52,873 nt of DNA, from the NCBI GenBank assembly GCA_030148425.1, contig JASBTM010000005.1, positions 343,671-396,543 of the forward strand, in the 5' to 3' direction. A model generated the notes under the pieces. It saw only the letters and a program-made list of their open reading frames with translations. It was not told the DNA's origin and did no database searches. A program made the translations under genes and the position numbers. The stretch comes from Hyphomicrobium sp. Lineage in GTDB: Bacteria > Pseudomonadota > Alphaproteobacteria > Rhizobiales > Hyphomicrobiaceae. Each line of letters opens with the position of its first letter. The stretch's first letter is position 1. Positions 1 through 8,687 of this stretch are shown here, piece by piece.

Positions 1-133
1 AGACCAAGAGCCAGTCTCCGGTTTGAACTTGCCCGACGAGGCTGGTGTCGATTTCTTCGTGCGCGCCGTCCCGCTCGCAAATCGCAGAGAGGTCGTTCAC
101 GCGCAGCACCTTCATTGGGACACCGATGCACAT
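1..133 (-). CDS. hupF: HupF/HypC-family hydrogenase maturation chaperone (3' end outside window)
   Basis: Only the first 44 residues are present. The protein starts MCIGVPMKV, with the Cys2 that defines HypC/HupF chaperones; the text continues to GDWLLV, the conserved core of the small beta barrel. HypC carries the Fe(CN)2CO unit with HypD to the large-subunit precursor. HupF is the paralogue thought to stabilise HupL, especially in oxygen. The MCIGVPM start is closer to HupF than to HypC (usually MCLAIP or MCLGIP), so I favour hupF. Its ATG lies one base beyond the hupD stop, so the two are co-transcribed, matching the hupSLCDF order of rhizobial and purple-bacterial hup clusters. A C-terminal extension would separate HupF from HypC but is not in the window. 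Confidence 0.82.
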   Translation of the reverse strand, partial: MCIGVPMKVLRVNDLSAICERDGAHEEIDTSLVGQVQTGDWLLV

Positions 134-134
134 G

Positions 135-749
135 TCAGTTCTCCCAACCGGGCAGGAAGCGCTCATCGCCGAAGCGGCAGGCGACGTCCGCGTTTGGCCT
201 GCCCTGCTCGTAGGCGCCGCGTTCGAGAGCCGGTGGTCCTAGTTCATCCGGCGTTGACGTGCGCTCCACGACCGGAACGCCAAGGCGATCCAGTTCCGCG
301 AGAACTACCGCCAAAGCATCGTCGATGCGTTCCGCCGTCTCGGGCCTGAGCGATCCGCCGTAGTCTTCGATGACCGCCGGTTGAACGCCGACAAGCAAGA
401 TGCGCTGCGGCTCCCAGCCGAGCAGGCGCGCGGTGGCCAACACCTCCTGAAATCCGGCTTGATGAAGCGAGATTTTTTTGGCGCCCATGAAGGACGGAAC
501 ATCATCGTCGGTCACGAGCTTCAGCGTTCCCGGCGCGAGCCCATAATCGACGGCATCGAGAATGATGAGCACTTGGCAGGACTGAACATGCGGCAGCAAA
601 TAGACGCCTTGCGTCCCGCCATCCATCACGACAACATCGTCGGGAAACGTATAGCGCTGATGGAGGCACTCGACAGCCCGGACACCGAAGCCTTCGTCGG
701 CCCACAAGACGTTGCCGATGCCGAGCACAAGAATTGAGACGTTTGACAC
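135..749 (-). CDS. hupD: Hydrogenase maturation endopeptidase (HyaD/HupD family)
   Basis: A 204-residue nickel-dependent endopeptidase that removes the C-terminal tail of the HupL precursor once nickel is in place. The fold signature is clear: LVLGIGNVLWADEGFGVR at residues 7-24. The three nickel-probing residues of E. coli HybD have counterparts at Glu19, Asp65 (in LDAVDYG) and His96 (in SLHQ). After about residue 160 the C-terminal part is a less conserved tail with little recognisable content. HupL in this window has the 15-residue extension this protease needs, and HupV has none, so HupL is the expected sole local substrate. The gene is separated from hupC by a terminator and has its own sigma-54-like promoter; hupF follows immediately. 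Confidence 0.93.
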   Translation of the reverse strand: MSNVSILVLGIGNVLWADEGFGVRAVECLHQRYTFPDDVVVMDGGTQGVYLLPHVQSCQVLIILDAVDYGLAPGTLKLVTDDDVPSFMGAKKISLHQAGFQEVLATARLLGWEPQRILLVGVQPAVIEDYGGSLRPETAERIDDALAVVLAELDRLGVPVVERTSTPDELGPPALERGAYEQGRPNADVACRFGDERFLPGWEN

Positions 750-803
750 GTCGTCTTCCCCCCGCCGGCTCTATGGCCAGCTGCTTATTTTGAAGAGGGG
801 AAG

Positions 804-819
804 ATCAAGAAACGTGCCA
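804..819 (-). promoter_or_regulatory. Candidate sigma-54 (-24/-12) promoter of hupD
   Basis: On the minus strand the bases read TGGCACG, four bases, TTGAT. This fits the sigma-54 consensus TGGCACG-N4-TTGCW at the -24 element and at all of the -12 element except the C of the GC pair, which is A here. The -12 element lies 56 bases before the hupD ATG, almost the same distance (55) as the hupS sigma-54 promoter from its ATG. The imperfect -12 lowers confidence. Confidence 0.45.
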
Positions 820-943
820 TTGGTAAAAACTAATATGACATCAATAAATACAATGCGTTACAGGTCATAACAACCGGCGTTCAATTTTATTTTGGAAGAT
901 CTCTTTCCAATTCTCCGCGCGAAATGAAATCTACCCTTCCAGC

Positions 944-968
944 AAAAAGGCAGCCGATTGGCTGCCTT
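944..968 (-). terminator. Intrinsic terminator after hupSLC
   Basis: A perfect 9-bp stem (arms 947-955 and 960-968) closes a four-base loop and is followed on the minus strand by a run of T (944-948). It lies 27 bases past the hupC stop and ends the structural operon before hupD. Confidence 0.85.
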
Positions 969-994
969 CGTTAGGTGTCGGATGCATACCGACT

Positions 995-1738
995 TCAGTC
1001 CGGATCATCATCTTTGAAGGTTCGGTCTCCCGAGATCATCGTCGAAACGATGCTCTGTCGAGACATGATGTCTTCCCGGATCGCCACGTAGATGTGGATG
1101 ATGATGAAGGTCAGGATAAACCACATGCCCAGCCGGTGCAGCGTGTGGACGTCATAGCTCTGGCCGACAAGCGGGATCACCCAGCCGAAGAGCATATCCT
1201 GCCAGCTGCCGCGTTGTGAGCCCTCGGCATAAAGCGCAAAGCCCGTGACGATCATGAACGTCAGGCCGAGCGTCATGAAAATGAACATGGCGACTTGAGC
1301 GAGCGGATTGTGCCCGACGTATTTCTTCGGCCGCTTTTCGAGGAACAGATACCAGCGCAGCTCGAACAGGACTTCCTTTCGCCACTCTGGATCGTTGAGC
1401 GGCAGGCGGAACAGCTGCTTCGCGTGGAAATTACCGACGAACGACCAATAGAAGCGGAACAGGAAGCCGATCGCCAGAATGTAACCCGCAGTGAAGTGCG
1501 TGAACCGGATGTAGCCCATCAGAAAATTCGCGCTTGCCTCTCCCGGCATCGTCGGCAACGGCCGTCCGATGAAGAAGCCCGTCAGCGCGAGCACGAGGAT
1601 TGCCGCGGCGTTGATCCAATGCCACAGCCGGACCGGCGCCTCATAGACATACACTGACGTTTGATGCGTCGCGCCGGGCAATGCATGTGCTTGCGCACGC
1701 TTCGGAGAGAGGCTTTCCGCGTCGACAATGTCGGTCAT
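995..1738 (-). CDS. hupC: [NiFe]-hydrogenase b-type cytochrome subunit
   Basis: Membrane di-haem cytochrome b of the HyaC/HupC family, about 247 residues. It anchors HupSL to the inner membrane and passes electrons from H2 to the quinone pool. Four hydrophobic segments are visible. Histidines suited to haem ligation occur in RLWHWINAAA (first helix), IRFTHFTAGY (second) and near the last helix in VHTLHRLGMW and IIIHIYVAIRE, as in the family. The frame stays open further upstream, but an ATG at 1738 has a strong ribosome site (AAGGAGG) six bases ahead in the gap after hupL, so I start there (MTDIVDAE). The hupL stop is 10 bases away. The gene closes the hupSLC unit. Confidence 0.93.
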   Translation of the reverse strand: MTDIVDAESLSPKRAQAHALPGATHQTSVYVYEAPVRLWHWINAAAILVLALTGFFIGRPLPTMPGEASANFLMGYIRFTHFTAGYILAIGFLFRFYWSFVGNFHAKQLFRLPLNDPEWRKEVLFELRWYLFLEKRPKKYVGHNPLAQVAMFIFMTLGLTFMIVTGFALYAEGSQRGSWQDMLFGWVIPLVGQSYDVHTLHRLGMWFILTFIIIHIYVAIREDIMSRQSIVSTMISGDRTFKDDDPD

Positions 1739-1748
1739 GTTACCCTCC

Positions 1749-3563
1749 TTAGCGCACCGTGACTTTGGCAAGCTCGCGCCCATCCTCGCTCATGACATGC
1801 GTCGAGCAAGCGAGACATGGATCGAACGAATGGAGCGTTCGCAGGATTTCGACGGGCTCGTCCGGGCGTTCCATCGGAGTATTGAGCAACGACGCTTCGA
1901 AGGCGCCGATGTTGCCACTGGGATCGCGCGGCGAACCATTCCACGTCGTCGGAACGATGCACTGATAGTTGGCGATCTTACCGTCCTTTATTTGAATCCA
2001 GTGACCGTTGGCGCCGCGGGGGGCTGCGACGAGGCCGTAGCCCTTCGCTTCTTTGGGCCAAGTTGCCGGATCCCACTTCTCGACGTTCGCCGTCGCCGTA
2101 TCGCCGTTCTTGATATTGGCGATCAGGGCATACCAATCTTCGCGCATCATCTCGGCGCAATAGTGAGCTTCGAGCGCTCGCGCGAGGGTTCTGCCGATGG
2201 TCGAAGGGAGCGCCTGCTTCGGTGTCAAGCTCGTGCCCGCAAGAGCGTTGAAGGCGGCGAGCGACGAATTGATCTGCTCGGTGACGTAACCGTTGCCCTG
2301 CGCGTAATTGAGAATGTAACGCGAGAGCGGCCCAACCTCGACCGCATGGCCTCGCCAGCGTGGAGACTTGATCCAGGAATATTTCGCGGACTCGTCGATC
2401 TGCTTGATATCCGTTCGTGTGCCGACAAGGTTCGGGCCAAGAACGAAATTATGATCGGTAACGCCGTCCCACGGATGAAGTCCCTTGGCTTCGTCCGGAT
2501 ATTTGTACCAGGAGTGAGCAACGAACTCCTGGATCTGCTCGGGATCTGAAGCGTCGAGCGGAAGGACTTCGTTCCAGTTTCCGTTGAGGATCACGCCGCC
2601 CTTCAACTGATCGGTCGATTTATCGTAGTTGACCTTCGGATAATCGCCGTAGTCCATGACGTTCGTGGCGGAGAGGCCGCCGCCATAGAGCCAGCCCTTG
2701 TAGAACGTTGCGATGGCGATGACGTCTGGCAGGTAGACGTTTTTGGAAAACTCGTACGCTTCGTCGATCTTCTGCTTTACGAAATTCAACCGCTCCATGT
2801 TGAGCGGTGCGCCGGCCGCCAGATCGCCGTCGATGTTGATCGCGCAGGGAACCCCGCCCACCATGTAGTTGGGATGCGGATTCTTGCCGCCGAAGATCGT
2901 GTGAATCTTGACGATCTCCTTCTGCAGGTCGAGCGCCTCGAGGTAATGGGTGGTCGCCATCAAGTCGGCTTCAGGCGACAGCTTGTATGCAGGATTGTCC
3001 CAATAACCGTTCTTGAAGATGCCGAGCTGTCCGGATTCGACAAAACGCTTCAGGCGATTCTGGACGTCACGAAAGTAGCCCGGCGAGGACATCGGATGGT
3101 TGGGGCCGACGAGTTGCTGAAGCGCCGACGTCGCCTTCGGGTCTGCCTTCAACGCGTTAACGGGATTGACCCAGTCGAGCGCATGCAAATGATAGAAATG
3201 AACGACGTGATCGTGCCACTGGAGCACTTTGGCCATGATCTCACGAATGAGATGGGCATTCTGCGGAATGCGGATATCCAGCGCATTCTCAACGGCGCGC
3301 ACCGATGCCAGAGCATGGCAGCCCGTGCATACGCCGCAGATCCGCTCGACAAAAGCCCACGCATCGCGCGGATCGCGACCGCGGAGAATAACCTCCAGGC
3401 CGCGCCACATCGTGCCCGTCGACACCGCATTGCGAATGACGTTGTTGTCGTCGACATTCACCTCGCAACGCATATGCCCTTCGATGCGGGTGACCGGATC
3501 GACGACGATACGACGGCCGCCGTTGTCGAGATTGAATCCGTTGGGGGTCTGAATGACAGGCAT
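1749..3563 (-). CDS. hupL: Uptake [NiFe]-hydrogenase large subunit
   Basis: Catalytic subunit of the periplasm-facing uptake hydrogenase (H2 to 2 H+ + 2 e-), 604 residues, the usual size. The NiFe ligands are Cys76 and Cys79 ([10 protein letters not shown]) and Cys583 and Cys586 (DPCLACSTH). The 15 residues after His589 are the tail that HupD cleaves. The N-terminal DPVTRIEGH motif is present. An in-frame TTG lies one codon upstream, but the ATG at 3563 overlaps the hupS stop in a TGATG junction, the normal sign of translational coupling, so I use the ATG. No signal peptide is present, as expected: the subunit is carried out by the Tat signal of HupS. Confidence 0.97.
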   Translation of the reverse strand: MPVIQTPNGFNLDNGGRRIVVDPVTRIEGHMRCEVNVDDNNVIRNAVSTGTMWRGLEVILRGRDPRDAWAFVERICGVCTGCHALASVRAVENALDIRIPQNAHLIREIMAKVLQWHDHVVHFYHLHALDWVNPVNALKADPKATSALQQLVGPNHPMSSPGYFRDVQNRLKRFVESGQLGIFKNGYWDNPAYKLSPEADLMATTHYLEALDLQKEIVKIHTIFGGKNPHPNYMVGGVPCAINIDGDLAAGAPLNMERLNFVKQKIDEAYEFSKNVYLPDVIAIATFYKGWLYGGGLSATNVMDYGDYPKVNYDKSTDQLKGGVILNGNWNEVLPLDASDPEQIQEFVAHSWYKYPDEAKGLHPWDGVTDHNFVLGPNLVGTRTDIKQIDESAKYSWIKSPRWRGHAVEVGPLSRYILNYAQGNGYVTEQINSSLAAFNALAGTSLTPKQALPSTIGRTLARALEAHYCAEMMREDWYALIANIKNGDTATANVEKWDPATWPKEAKGYGLVAAPRGANGHWIQIKDGKIANYQCIVPTTWNGSPRDPSGNIGAFEASLLNTPMERPDEPVEILRTLHSFDPCLACSTHVMSEDGRELAKVTVR

Positions 3564-4660
3564 CAAACGTTCTCCTCATTCTCGGCGACCGACTGGCGCT
3601 TGATTTGCGCGCGCTTCAGAGCGCTGATGGCCGCGTGCACTGCGACCGCACCGCCTACGCCAGCGGCGACCGTCGCGCCGATTTTGTCGGCGTTCGCCTC
3701 GATGCCGAACTGTTGAATATTCTGCAGGCGGGCGTACCAGGAACCCTTGTCCCAGAACCCGTCCTCCGAGCAGCCGATGCAGCCGTGGCCGGCCTGAATC
3801 GGAAAGCTCGTGCCCTCGTTCCAACGCACGGTCGAACAGGCGTTGTAAGTCGTCGGCCCCTTGCATCCAACCTTGTAGAGACAGTAGCCGCGGCGCGCGC
3901 CTTCATCATCGAACGACTCGACGAACTGCCCGGCATCGAAATGCGGACGGCGATAGCATTTGTCGTGAATGCGCTGCGAATAGAACATCTTCGGACGACC
4001 GGTCCGATCGAGTTCGGGTAAGCGGTCGAAGGTCAGCATGTAGGTGATGACGCCGGTCATGACCTCGGCGATCGGCGGACATCCCGGAACCTTGATGATC
4101 GGCTTGTCGGTAATGACCTTATGGACAGGCGTGGCCTGCGTCGGGTTCGGACGCGCGGCTTGAACACATCCGTGGCTTGCACATGAACCCCACGAGATGA
4201 CCGCTTTCGCATTCTCGGCCGCATGGCGCAGCTGATCGACGAACGGCTTTCCGCCGATGATGCAGAACATCCCGTCTTCGTTCAGCGGCGGATTACCTTC
4301 GACCGCAAGAATGTAATTGCCCTTGTAGCGCTCGATCGTGTCCTGCAGCGCGGCTTCTGCTTGATGTCCGGCCGACGCCATCAGCGTGTCGTCGTAGTCG
4401 AGCGAGATCATCGACAGCACGACGTCTTTGACGAGAGGGTGCGCGGAGCGAATAAACGATTCAGAGCAGCACGTGCATTCGAGGCCGTGAAGCCAAATGA
4501 CCGGCGTGCGCGGCTTGGTTTCCATCGCGTGCGCGATTTCCGACATGTAGCTCGGCCCTAGCCCGAGCGCCGTCGCCGTCAGCGAACAGAATTTGAGGAA
4601 AGAACGGCGCGTCACGCCTTGCCGCCGCATGACCTCATAGAATGTTTCAGTCGGTTTCAT
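3563..4660 (-). CDS. hupS: Uptake [NiFe]-hydrogenase small subunit, oxygen-tolerant type
   Basis: Iron-sulfur subunit of the HyaA/HupS family, 365 residues. The Tat signal RRSFLK is at residues 18-23, followed by a hydrophobic stretch and a cleavage region near AHAM. The proximal cluster has six cysteines: Cys62, Cys64, Cys65 (ECTCCSES), Cys160, Cys165 (GSCASHGC) and Cys194. With a constant offset of 45 these match Cys17, 19, 20, 115, 120 and 149 of E. coli Hyd-1, the ligands of the unusual 4Fe-3S cluster that gives oxygen tolerance. A C-terminal hydrophobic helix (about 325-345) anchors it to the membrane. The frame is open for 31 codons upstream, but the ATG at 4660 follows GGGAGG and starts a proper Tat signal. 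Confidence 0.97.
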   Translation of the reverse strand: MKPTETFYEVMRRQGVTRRSFLKFCSLTATALGLGPSYMSEIAHAMETKPRTPVIWLHGLECTCCSESFIRSAHPLVKDVVLSMISLDYDDTLMASAGHQAEAALQDTIERYKGNYILAVEGNPPLNEDGMFCIIGGKPFVDQLRHAAENAKAVISWGSCASHGCVQAARPNPTQATPVHKVITDKPIIKVPGCPPIAEVMTGVITYMLTFDRLPELDRTGRPKMFYSQRIHDKCYRRPHFDAGQFVESFDDEGARRGYCLYKVGCKGPTTYNACSTVRWNEGTSFPIQAGHGCIGCSEDGFWDKGSWYARLQNIQQFGIEANADKIGATVAAGVGGAVAVHAAISALKRAQIKRQSVAENEENV

Positions 4661-4713
4661 TCTGCCGCCTCCCGGATTTTCGCACGCAGCGATGCGCGCT
4701 TTATTCGGGAGAG

Positions 4714-4729
4714 AGCAAGGCTCATGCCA
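4714..4729 (-). promoter_or_regulatory. Sigma-54 (-24/-12) promoter of hupSLC
   Basis: The minus strand reads TGGCATG, four bases, TTGCT, matching the consensus TGGCACG-N4-TTGCW at every fixed position but one (C to T). The GG and GC dinucleotides are spaced correctly, with ten bases between. Initiation is expected near 4703, giving a leader of about 43 bases. Sigma-54 control of hupSL by a HupR/HoxA- or NifA-type activator is established in several proteobacteria; no such activator gene lies in this window. Confidence 0.72.
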
Positions 4730-4747
4730 CTGAACTTTACGCGGTGA

Positions 4748-4760
4748 AATCAAAGACTTA
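4748..4760. promoter_or_regulatory. IHF binding site upstream of hupSLC
   Basis: The plus strand matches the IHF consensus WATCAA-N4-TTR at every position (AATCAA, AGAC, TTA). It sits about 45-57 bases upstream of the predicted start of transcription, between the sigma-54 promoter and the region where an enhancer protein would bind. That is the usual arrangement for DNA bending at such promoters. Confidence 0.6.
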
Positions 4761-4784
4761 TGCAGATTTCCGTTTTGCGATTGC

Positions 4785-4843
4785 GGTGGTGCGCTTTCAC
4801 TTCAACAGAAAAGGTGGAAGCGTCGCTGCCAGTCGGCACCACC
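4785..4843. promoter_or_regulatory. Interrupted inverted repeat, possible activator site for hupSLC
   Basis: The perfect 8-bp arms GGTGGTGC (4785-4792) and GCACCACC (4836-4843) flank a 43-base spacer. They lie about 80-140 bases upstream of the predicted hupS transcription start, where sigma-54 activators normally bind. This is inference from position and symmetry; no HupR/HoxA consensus is obvious. Confidence 0.25.
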
Positions 4844-4880
4844 TTGCTAAGTTGGTCGTGGGTGAGCGATGCGCGCTGCG

Positions 4881-6335
4881 TCAGTGAACCGTGCAGACCA
4901 TGCAGGGATCGAACGAGCGGACGATGTGCTGGACGGAAACCGGCGTCGTCTCTCCCGGCAGCACGCGCGCGCCCCGCAAGGCTTGCTCGACCGGCCCCGG
5001 CGTTCCGAGGGCATCTCGTGGCGAGAAGTTCCACGTCGTCGGCGCAATGATCTGATACGAGGCGATGCGGCCCTGCTCAATCACAAGCCAGTGGCCGAGC
5101 GAGCCACGCGCCGCCTCTATGAGACCCGTCGCTCGCGCCGACTCCGGCATACGACCCCGTGCGATGAAAGTTTCGCCGGGTATGATCTCGCTCACCCAAC
5201 GCTCCATGGCGACCACCGTCGCCGCTATCTCGAAGAGGCGGCCGACGACACGCGCACGAACGTTCGCCGCTCCTGCGTGAAGAAGCTGAGCGGCCAACGG
5301 ATGACCGGAGATCAACATGCGCGCGAACGCGCCGACTTCAGCGGTCTCTCCGCCGAGCCGTGGTGCCTTGCACCAGCTATAACCATCCGCCATGGCTTCG
5401 TCGGGCCATGTCCGACCCTCGAACGGATGGGCCGGTTGCCCGAGCATCCAAGAACTTGCGAGGTCCTCGACGATGAGGCTCGTATCCAACGGCGCGATGA
5501 CGCCATTCTCCCACACACCGGCTGGAAAGAGCGGTGCACCGTCTACGGGATAAGCGCCATAGCTCATGAAGCGCCCAGGTCCCGGTCCCATCCTGTCGAG
5601 GCCCAGTGCATCCGAGATTGTCAAAAAGAGGCGCAGGCTTCCGCGGCCGGCGTCGCGGGCATGCCACGCGCGCAAGGCATCGACACTGTCGATTTCCAGA
5701 ACGTGCTCGAGCGTATCGGCGAAGATGCTCGTTTCCGCCCATGCCCGGAATTGCCTGATGATGGCGAGAAGCCGAATCCGGTCCCGTTGATCCGGCGCCT
5801 TGGTCACGCCGCCCGGCTGCAGGGACAGCGTGTGAGGCCATTTGCCCGCCAGAATTCCCATGATGTGCAGGAACTCCGAACGCGCATTCAGCGCCTCGCC
5901 GACAAGCGTTCCGCCCTTCGCCTTGAACTTCTCGACGACCTCGCTGTGCCATGGCTCGTTCGCATAAACGGCACGCGCGAAGTCCGCCATGAAGAAGATG
6001 TGAAAGTGCGTAAGGTGGTCGGCGATGTTCTCTGCCGCATGGACGATTGCGGCGGCACGCTCGCCATTCGGCGGAGGTAGGATTCCTTGGGCCGCAGCTA
6101 GGGCCCGCGACGCGGCGACAGATTGCGATATCGAACATATTCCGCAGATACGCGGCACGATCGTCAGCGCGTCGCGTGGGTCCTTGCCTTCTAGAATTTG
6201 CTCGAATCCCCGGAAGAGCGGCGAGTTGACATAGGCTGATCGAACCTCGCCTCCAGCGATATCGAGCCGGATCTCGAGATCGCCTTCAACCCGGTTGAAA
6301 GGCCCAGCAATGATACGCCGAGTGTCTTCGGTCAT
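4881..6335 (-). CDS. hupV: Regulatory (H2-sensing) hydrogenase large subunit
   Basis: HupV/HoxC family, 484 residues, the family's normal length. It is the NiFe-carrying half of the cytoplasmic H2 sensor. The metal ligands are Cys64 and Cys67 (PRICGICSIS) and Cys478 and Cys481 (DPCMVCTVH). The protein stops exactly at the His of the last motif, with no tail for an endopeptidase. This is the hallmark of sensory group 2b hydrogenases and separates it clearly from HupL. Its ATG overlaps the hupU stop by four bases (ATGA). With HupU and the kinase HupT it forms the H2-responsive input that sets hupSLC transcription through a response regulator encoded elsewhere. Confidence 0.95.
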   Translation of the reverse strand: MTEDTRRIIAGPFNRVEGDLEIRLDIAGGEVRSAYVNSPLFRGFEQILEGKDPRDALTIVPRICGICSISQSVAASRALAAAQGILPPPNGERAAAIVHAAENIADHLTHFHIFFMADFARAVYANEPWHSEVVEKFKAKGGTLVGEALNARSEFLHIMGILAGKWPHTLSLQPGGVTKAPDQRDRIRLLAIIRQFRAWAETSIFADTLEHVLEIDSVDALRAWHARDAGRGSLRLFLTISDALGLDRMGPGPGRFMSYGAYPVDGAPLFPAGVWENGVIAPLDTSLIVEDLASSWMLGQPAHPFEGRTWPDEAMADGYSWCKAPRLGGETAEVGAFARMLISGHPLAAQLLHAGAANVRARVVGRLFEIAATVVAMERWVSEIIPGETFIARGRMPESARATGLIEAARGSLGHWLVIEQGRIASYQIIAPTTWNFSPRDALGTPGPVEQALRGARVLPGETTPVSVQHIVRSFDPCMVCTVH

Positions 6336-7339
6336 TTGAGATTCGTTTTTCTATCGCTCGGCGGCGCGACGATATAATCGGAGACCGCATTGCGCTTGAC
6401 CCGCGTCGGCGTCGCAGCCTTCGACAACGATGCAAGCGCGATAAACCAAGCCTTCGGCATGTCGGTCGGAAGGCCGATCGGAATGCCGCCGATCTTCGGC
6501 GTCTCCGTAAATACGCGACCCGGCTCTTCGAACTCGGGCGCCGTGCAATTGATGCACGGATAGCCGCCGCGCGTGCACGATCCCTCGCCGTTCCATGCGC
6601 GCGTGTTGCAGTCGCCGTGCGCCTGCGTGCCGATGCAGCCGAGATTCTCCATCATGCAGCCGATCTCGGACAATGCTTCCGCGCTGGCCTTGTATTCGTA
6701 GTATTCGTTGCGGGAGCAGCCGTGATGCACCAGATGGTCGGCGTAGAAGCGTGGACGGCCGAGAGAATCGAGATCCGATGCGGCGAAGGCGCCTTCCGAC
6801 AGCAGCATCAGGGTTTCCGTCACCCAGTTGGGGTGCGTCGGGCAGCCTGCGATATTGATGACCGGCAAGCCGCTTTGGCTGCGGAAATCAGCGCCAAGTG
6901 CGCCGCCCGGATTGCGTCCGTCGTATTGCAAGCCCGTTGCGTCGGAAGGGTTGTTTCCTGCGGCCGTTATGCCGCCATACGCGGCGCACGAACCGACGGC
7001 AACGACGTATTTGGCCAGCGGCGCGATTTCGCGCAGCCACTCGATCATCGGGCGACCGGTTCCCGCAAGCATATGGTACCGCCCCGTGCCATTAGGCCCA
7101 CGCAGCGCAGAGCCTTCGAAGCAGAGAACGTCGAGCGCCTGCCTGCCCGAGACAATGTCTCCGAGTACGGTCTGTACCTCGGCTCCACTCTCTTCGCTGA
7201 GCGAAGGATGCCAGACAAAATCAAGTCCGAAGCTTTGCAGGATGGGAATCAGCCCCGGCGTTTCGGCGCACATCATAGACATCGTGCAGCCGCCACATCC
7301 TCCGGATTGTAGCCAAAGCACCGACTTCCGCCGTCTCAT
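6332..7339 (-). CDS. hupU: Regulatory (H2-sensing) hydrogenase small subunit
   Basis: HupU/HoxB family, 335 residues, the iron-sulfur partner of HupV. It lacks the Tat signal and C-terminal membrane helix seen in HupS, so the complex stays in the cytoplasm. The proximal cluster begins with Cys15 and Cys18 (GGCGGCTMS), the standard four-cysteine form, and not the CTCC form of HupS. Further ligands are visible in VGSCAAYGG, AGCPTHP, HHGCSRNEYY, GCIGTQAHGDC and GGYPCINC. It overlaps hupT by four bases upstream and hupV by four bases downstream, so the three genes are translated as a coupled unit, as in Rhodobacter and Bradyrhizobium hupTUV/hupUV loci. Confidence 0.95.
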   Translation of the reverse strand: MRRRKSVLWLQSGGCGGCTMSMMCAETPGLIPILQSFGLDFVWHPSLSEESGAEVQTVLGDIVSGRQALDVLCFEGSALRGPNGTGRYHMLAGTGRPMIEWLREIAPLAKYVVAVGSCAAYGGITAAGNNPSDATGLQYDGRNPGGALGADFRSQSGLPVINIAGCPTHPNWVTETLMLLSEGAFAASDLDSLGRPRFYADHLVHHGCSRNEYYEYKASAEALSEIGCMMENLGCIGTQAHGDCNTRAWNGEGSCTRGGYPCINCTAPEFEEPGRVFTETPKIGGIPIGLPTDMPKAWFIALASLSKAATPTRVKRNAVSDYIVAPPSDRKTNLK

Positions 7340-8670
7340 TCTCCGGTCTCCCCGCCTCGCCAGGACAGCGGCAAGCGCATTTCAAATGCCGCACCGCCCG
7401 AAGGTTTGTTGGCGGCCGCGAGCACGCCGCGATGCTCCTGGACGATCTTGTAGCTGATCGAAAGCCCCAGCCCCATTCCTTTTCCAACCGGCTTCGTCGT
7501 GAAGAACGGATCGAAAAGCCGGAGCAGCGCTTCCGGCGCAATTCCAGGACCTTGATCGGCGATGCGTAAGACCGCTTCGTCATGGCTCTCCGCGATCTCG
7601 ACGGCGATCTCACCGGCTTCGTTGCTCTCCATGCTGTCACAGGCGTTCTGCACAATATTCATAACGACCTGCTGAATATGGCCGCCACGCCCCTCGACCA
7701 GAAGCTTGTCCGGCGCCGTCAACGACACACTAATTCTCGGCTCGTGTGCTTTGACGACCCAGGTTAGCGCCGTGCGCGTAATTGCGACAAGATCGAAAAA
7801 TTGCGTCTCACCGTGCCCCTCGGCGGAAAAGCGGCGCAGCGATTCCACAATATCGCGGACACGCTCAGCCCCCTCGAGCGCCCCGGCGACGGCGCTGCGC
7901 AGGTCAGCGACAGCCCGATCTATTTTGAGTTTCTGACGCGCTTCGATGAGTTCTTCGCGCGGCGCTCCGGCCTGGACCTTGTCGAAATAAGCCTCCAATC
8001 GCCCGACGTACCGCTCCAGCGCATGCGCGTTGCCGTAGACAAAACTGATCGGGTTGTTGATCTCGTGCGCGACGCCGGAGACGAGGCGTCCGAGGGAAGC
8101 CATTTTCTCCGAGTGGACAAGTTGCTCCTGCGTGCGGACAAGTTTGTCGTGGGCGTTATTGAGTTCAAGATACGCGCGCCGTAATTCACCGACGGGCCGG
8201 CCGATAAGAACAATACCGACGACGCGTCCCCTGAGATCCATTCGCGGCGCTGCGTGAACGTCGAGCAGCTCCGACGAGTCTCGACCTTGGATCGAAAGTT
8301 CCAAGCGTTGGATCGTTGCCGTCGCGGCCGCCGCAAACAGCATCTTGGTCAGCCGCTCTCTGTCCGCTGCAATGAACAGCTCGGCGACCGGCATGCCCAC
8401 GAGCTTCGGCGTCGCAGTGCCGGTCTGCCTGACCAAGGCCTCGTTGGTTTGCACGATGCGATTGGACAGATTGCAGGCGATCAGGACATCCGTCATCGAG
8501 CCGAGGACGGATTCCATGAAGGCGCGCATCGTCTCGAGCGCCGAGTTCTTTTCTTCGAGTTCGACCTGATACTTCAGAAGCTCCGAATACGTCTCGTCCA
8601 TCTTCCGGATCACATCGATCCAGGCGCTATCCGTGAAGCTGGCGTCGTTGGCGCGGTGCGTCTTTTCCAT
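7336..8670 (-). CDS. hupT: Hydrogenase-regulating sensor histidine kinase
   Basis: Soluble PAS-containing histidine kinase of the HupT/HoxJ family, 444 residues. A coiled N-terminal stretch (about 20-55) leads into a PAS domain (about 55-165) and a second helical linker. The phosphoacceptor is His202 (SGVAHEINNP). The ATPase domain shows Asn342 in the N box, DQGPG at 372-376 and GMGLGLS near 398-404. No transmembrane segment is present, consistent with direct contact with the cytoplasmic HupUV sensor. In R. capsulatus and R. eutropha the kinase is restrained by HupUV/HoxBC according to H2 and controls HupR/HoxA. The overlap with hupU supports the same job here. A perfect palindrome lies just upstream. 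Confidence 0.93.
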   Translation of the reverse strand: MEKTHRANDASFTDSAWIDVIRKMDETYSELLKYQVELEEKNSALETMRAFMESVLGSMTDVLIACNLSNRIVQTNEALVRQTGTATPKLVGMPVAELFIAADRERLTKMLFAAAATATIQRLELSIQGRDSSELLDVHAAPRMDLRGRVVGIVLIGRPVGELRRAYLELNNAHDKLVRTQEQLVHSEKMASLGRLVSGVAHEINNPISFVYGNAHALERYVGRLEAYFDKVQAGAPREELIEARQKLKIDRAVADLRSAVAGALEGAERVRDIVESLRRFSAEGHGETQFFDLVAITRTALTWVVKAHEPRISVSLTAPDKLLVEGRGGHIQQVVMNIVQNACDSMESNEAGEIAVEIAESHDEAVLRIADQGPGIAPEALLRLFDPFFTTKPVGKGMGLGLSISYKIVQEHRGVLAAANKPSGGAAFEMRLPLSWRGGETGE

Positions 8671-8687
8671 CCCCCCGACTATAGGCG

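Noticed and set aside
4834..4848. Sigma-54-like element on the plus strand (CGGCACC...TTGCT)
   Set aside because: The spacing between GG and GC is nine and not ten bases, and it points away from hupS into no gene start.
4869..6080. Plus-strand open frame (403 codons) opposite hupV
   Set aside because: Antisense to hupV, low-complexity basic translation, no ribosome site or family resemblance.
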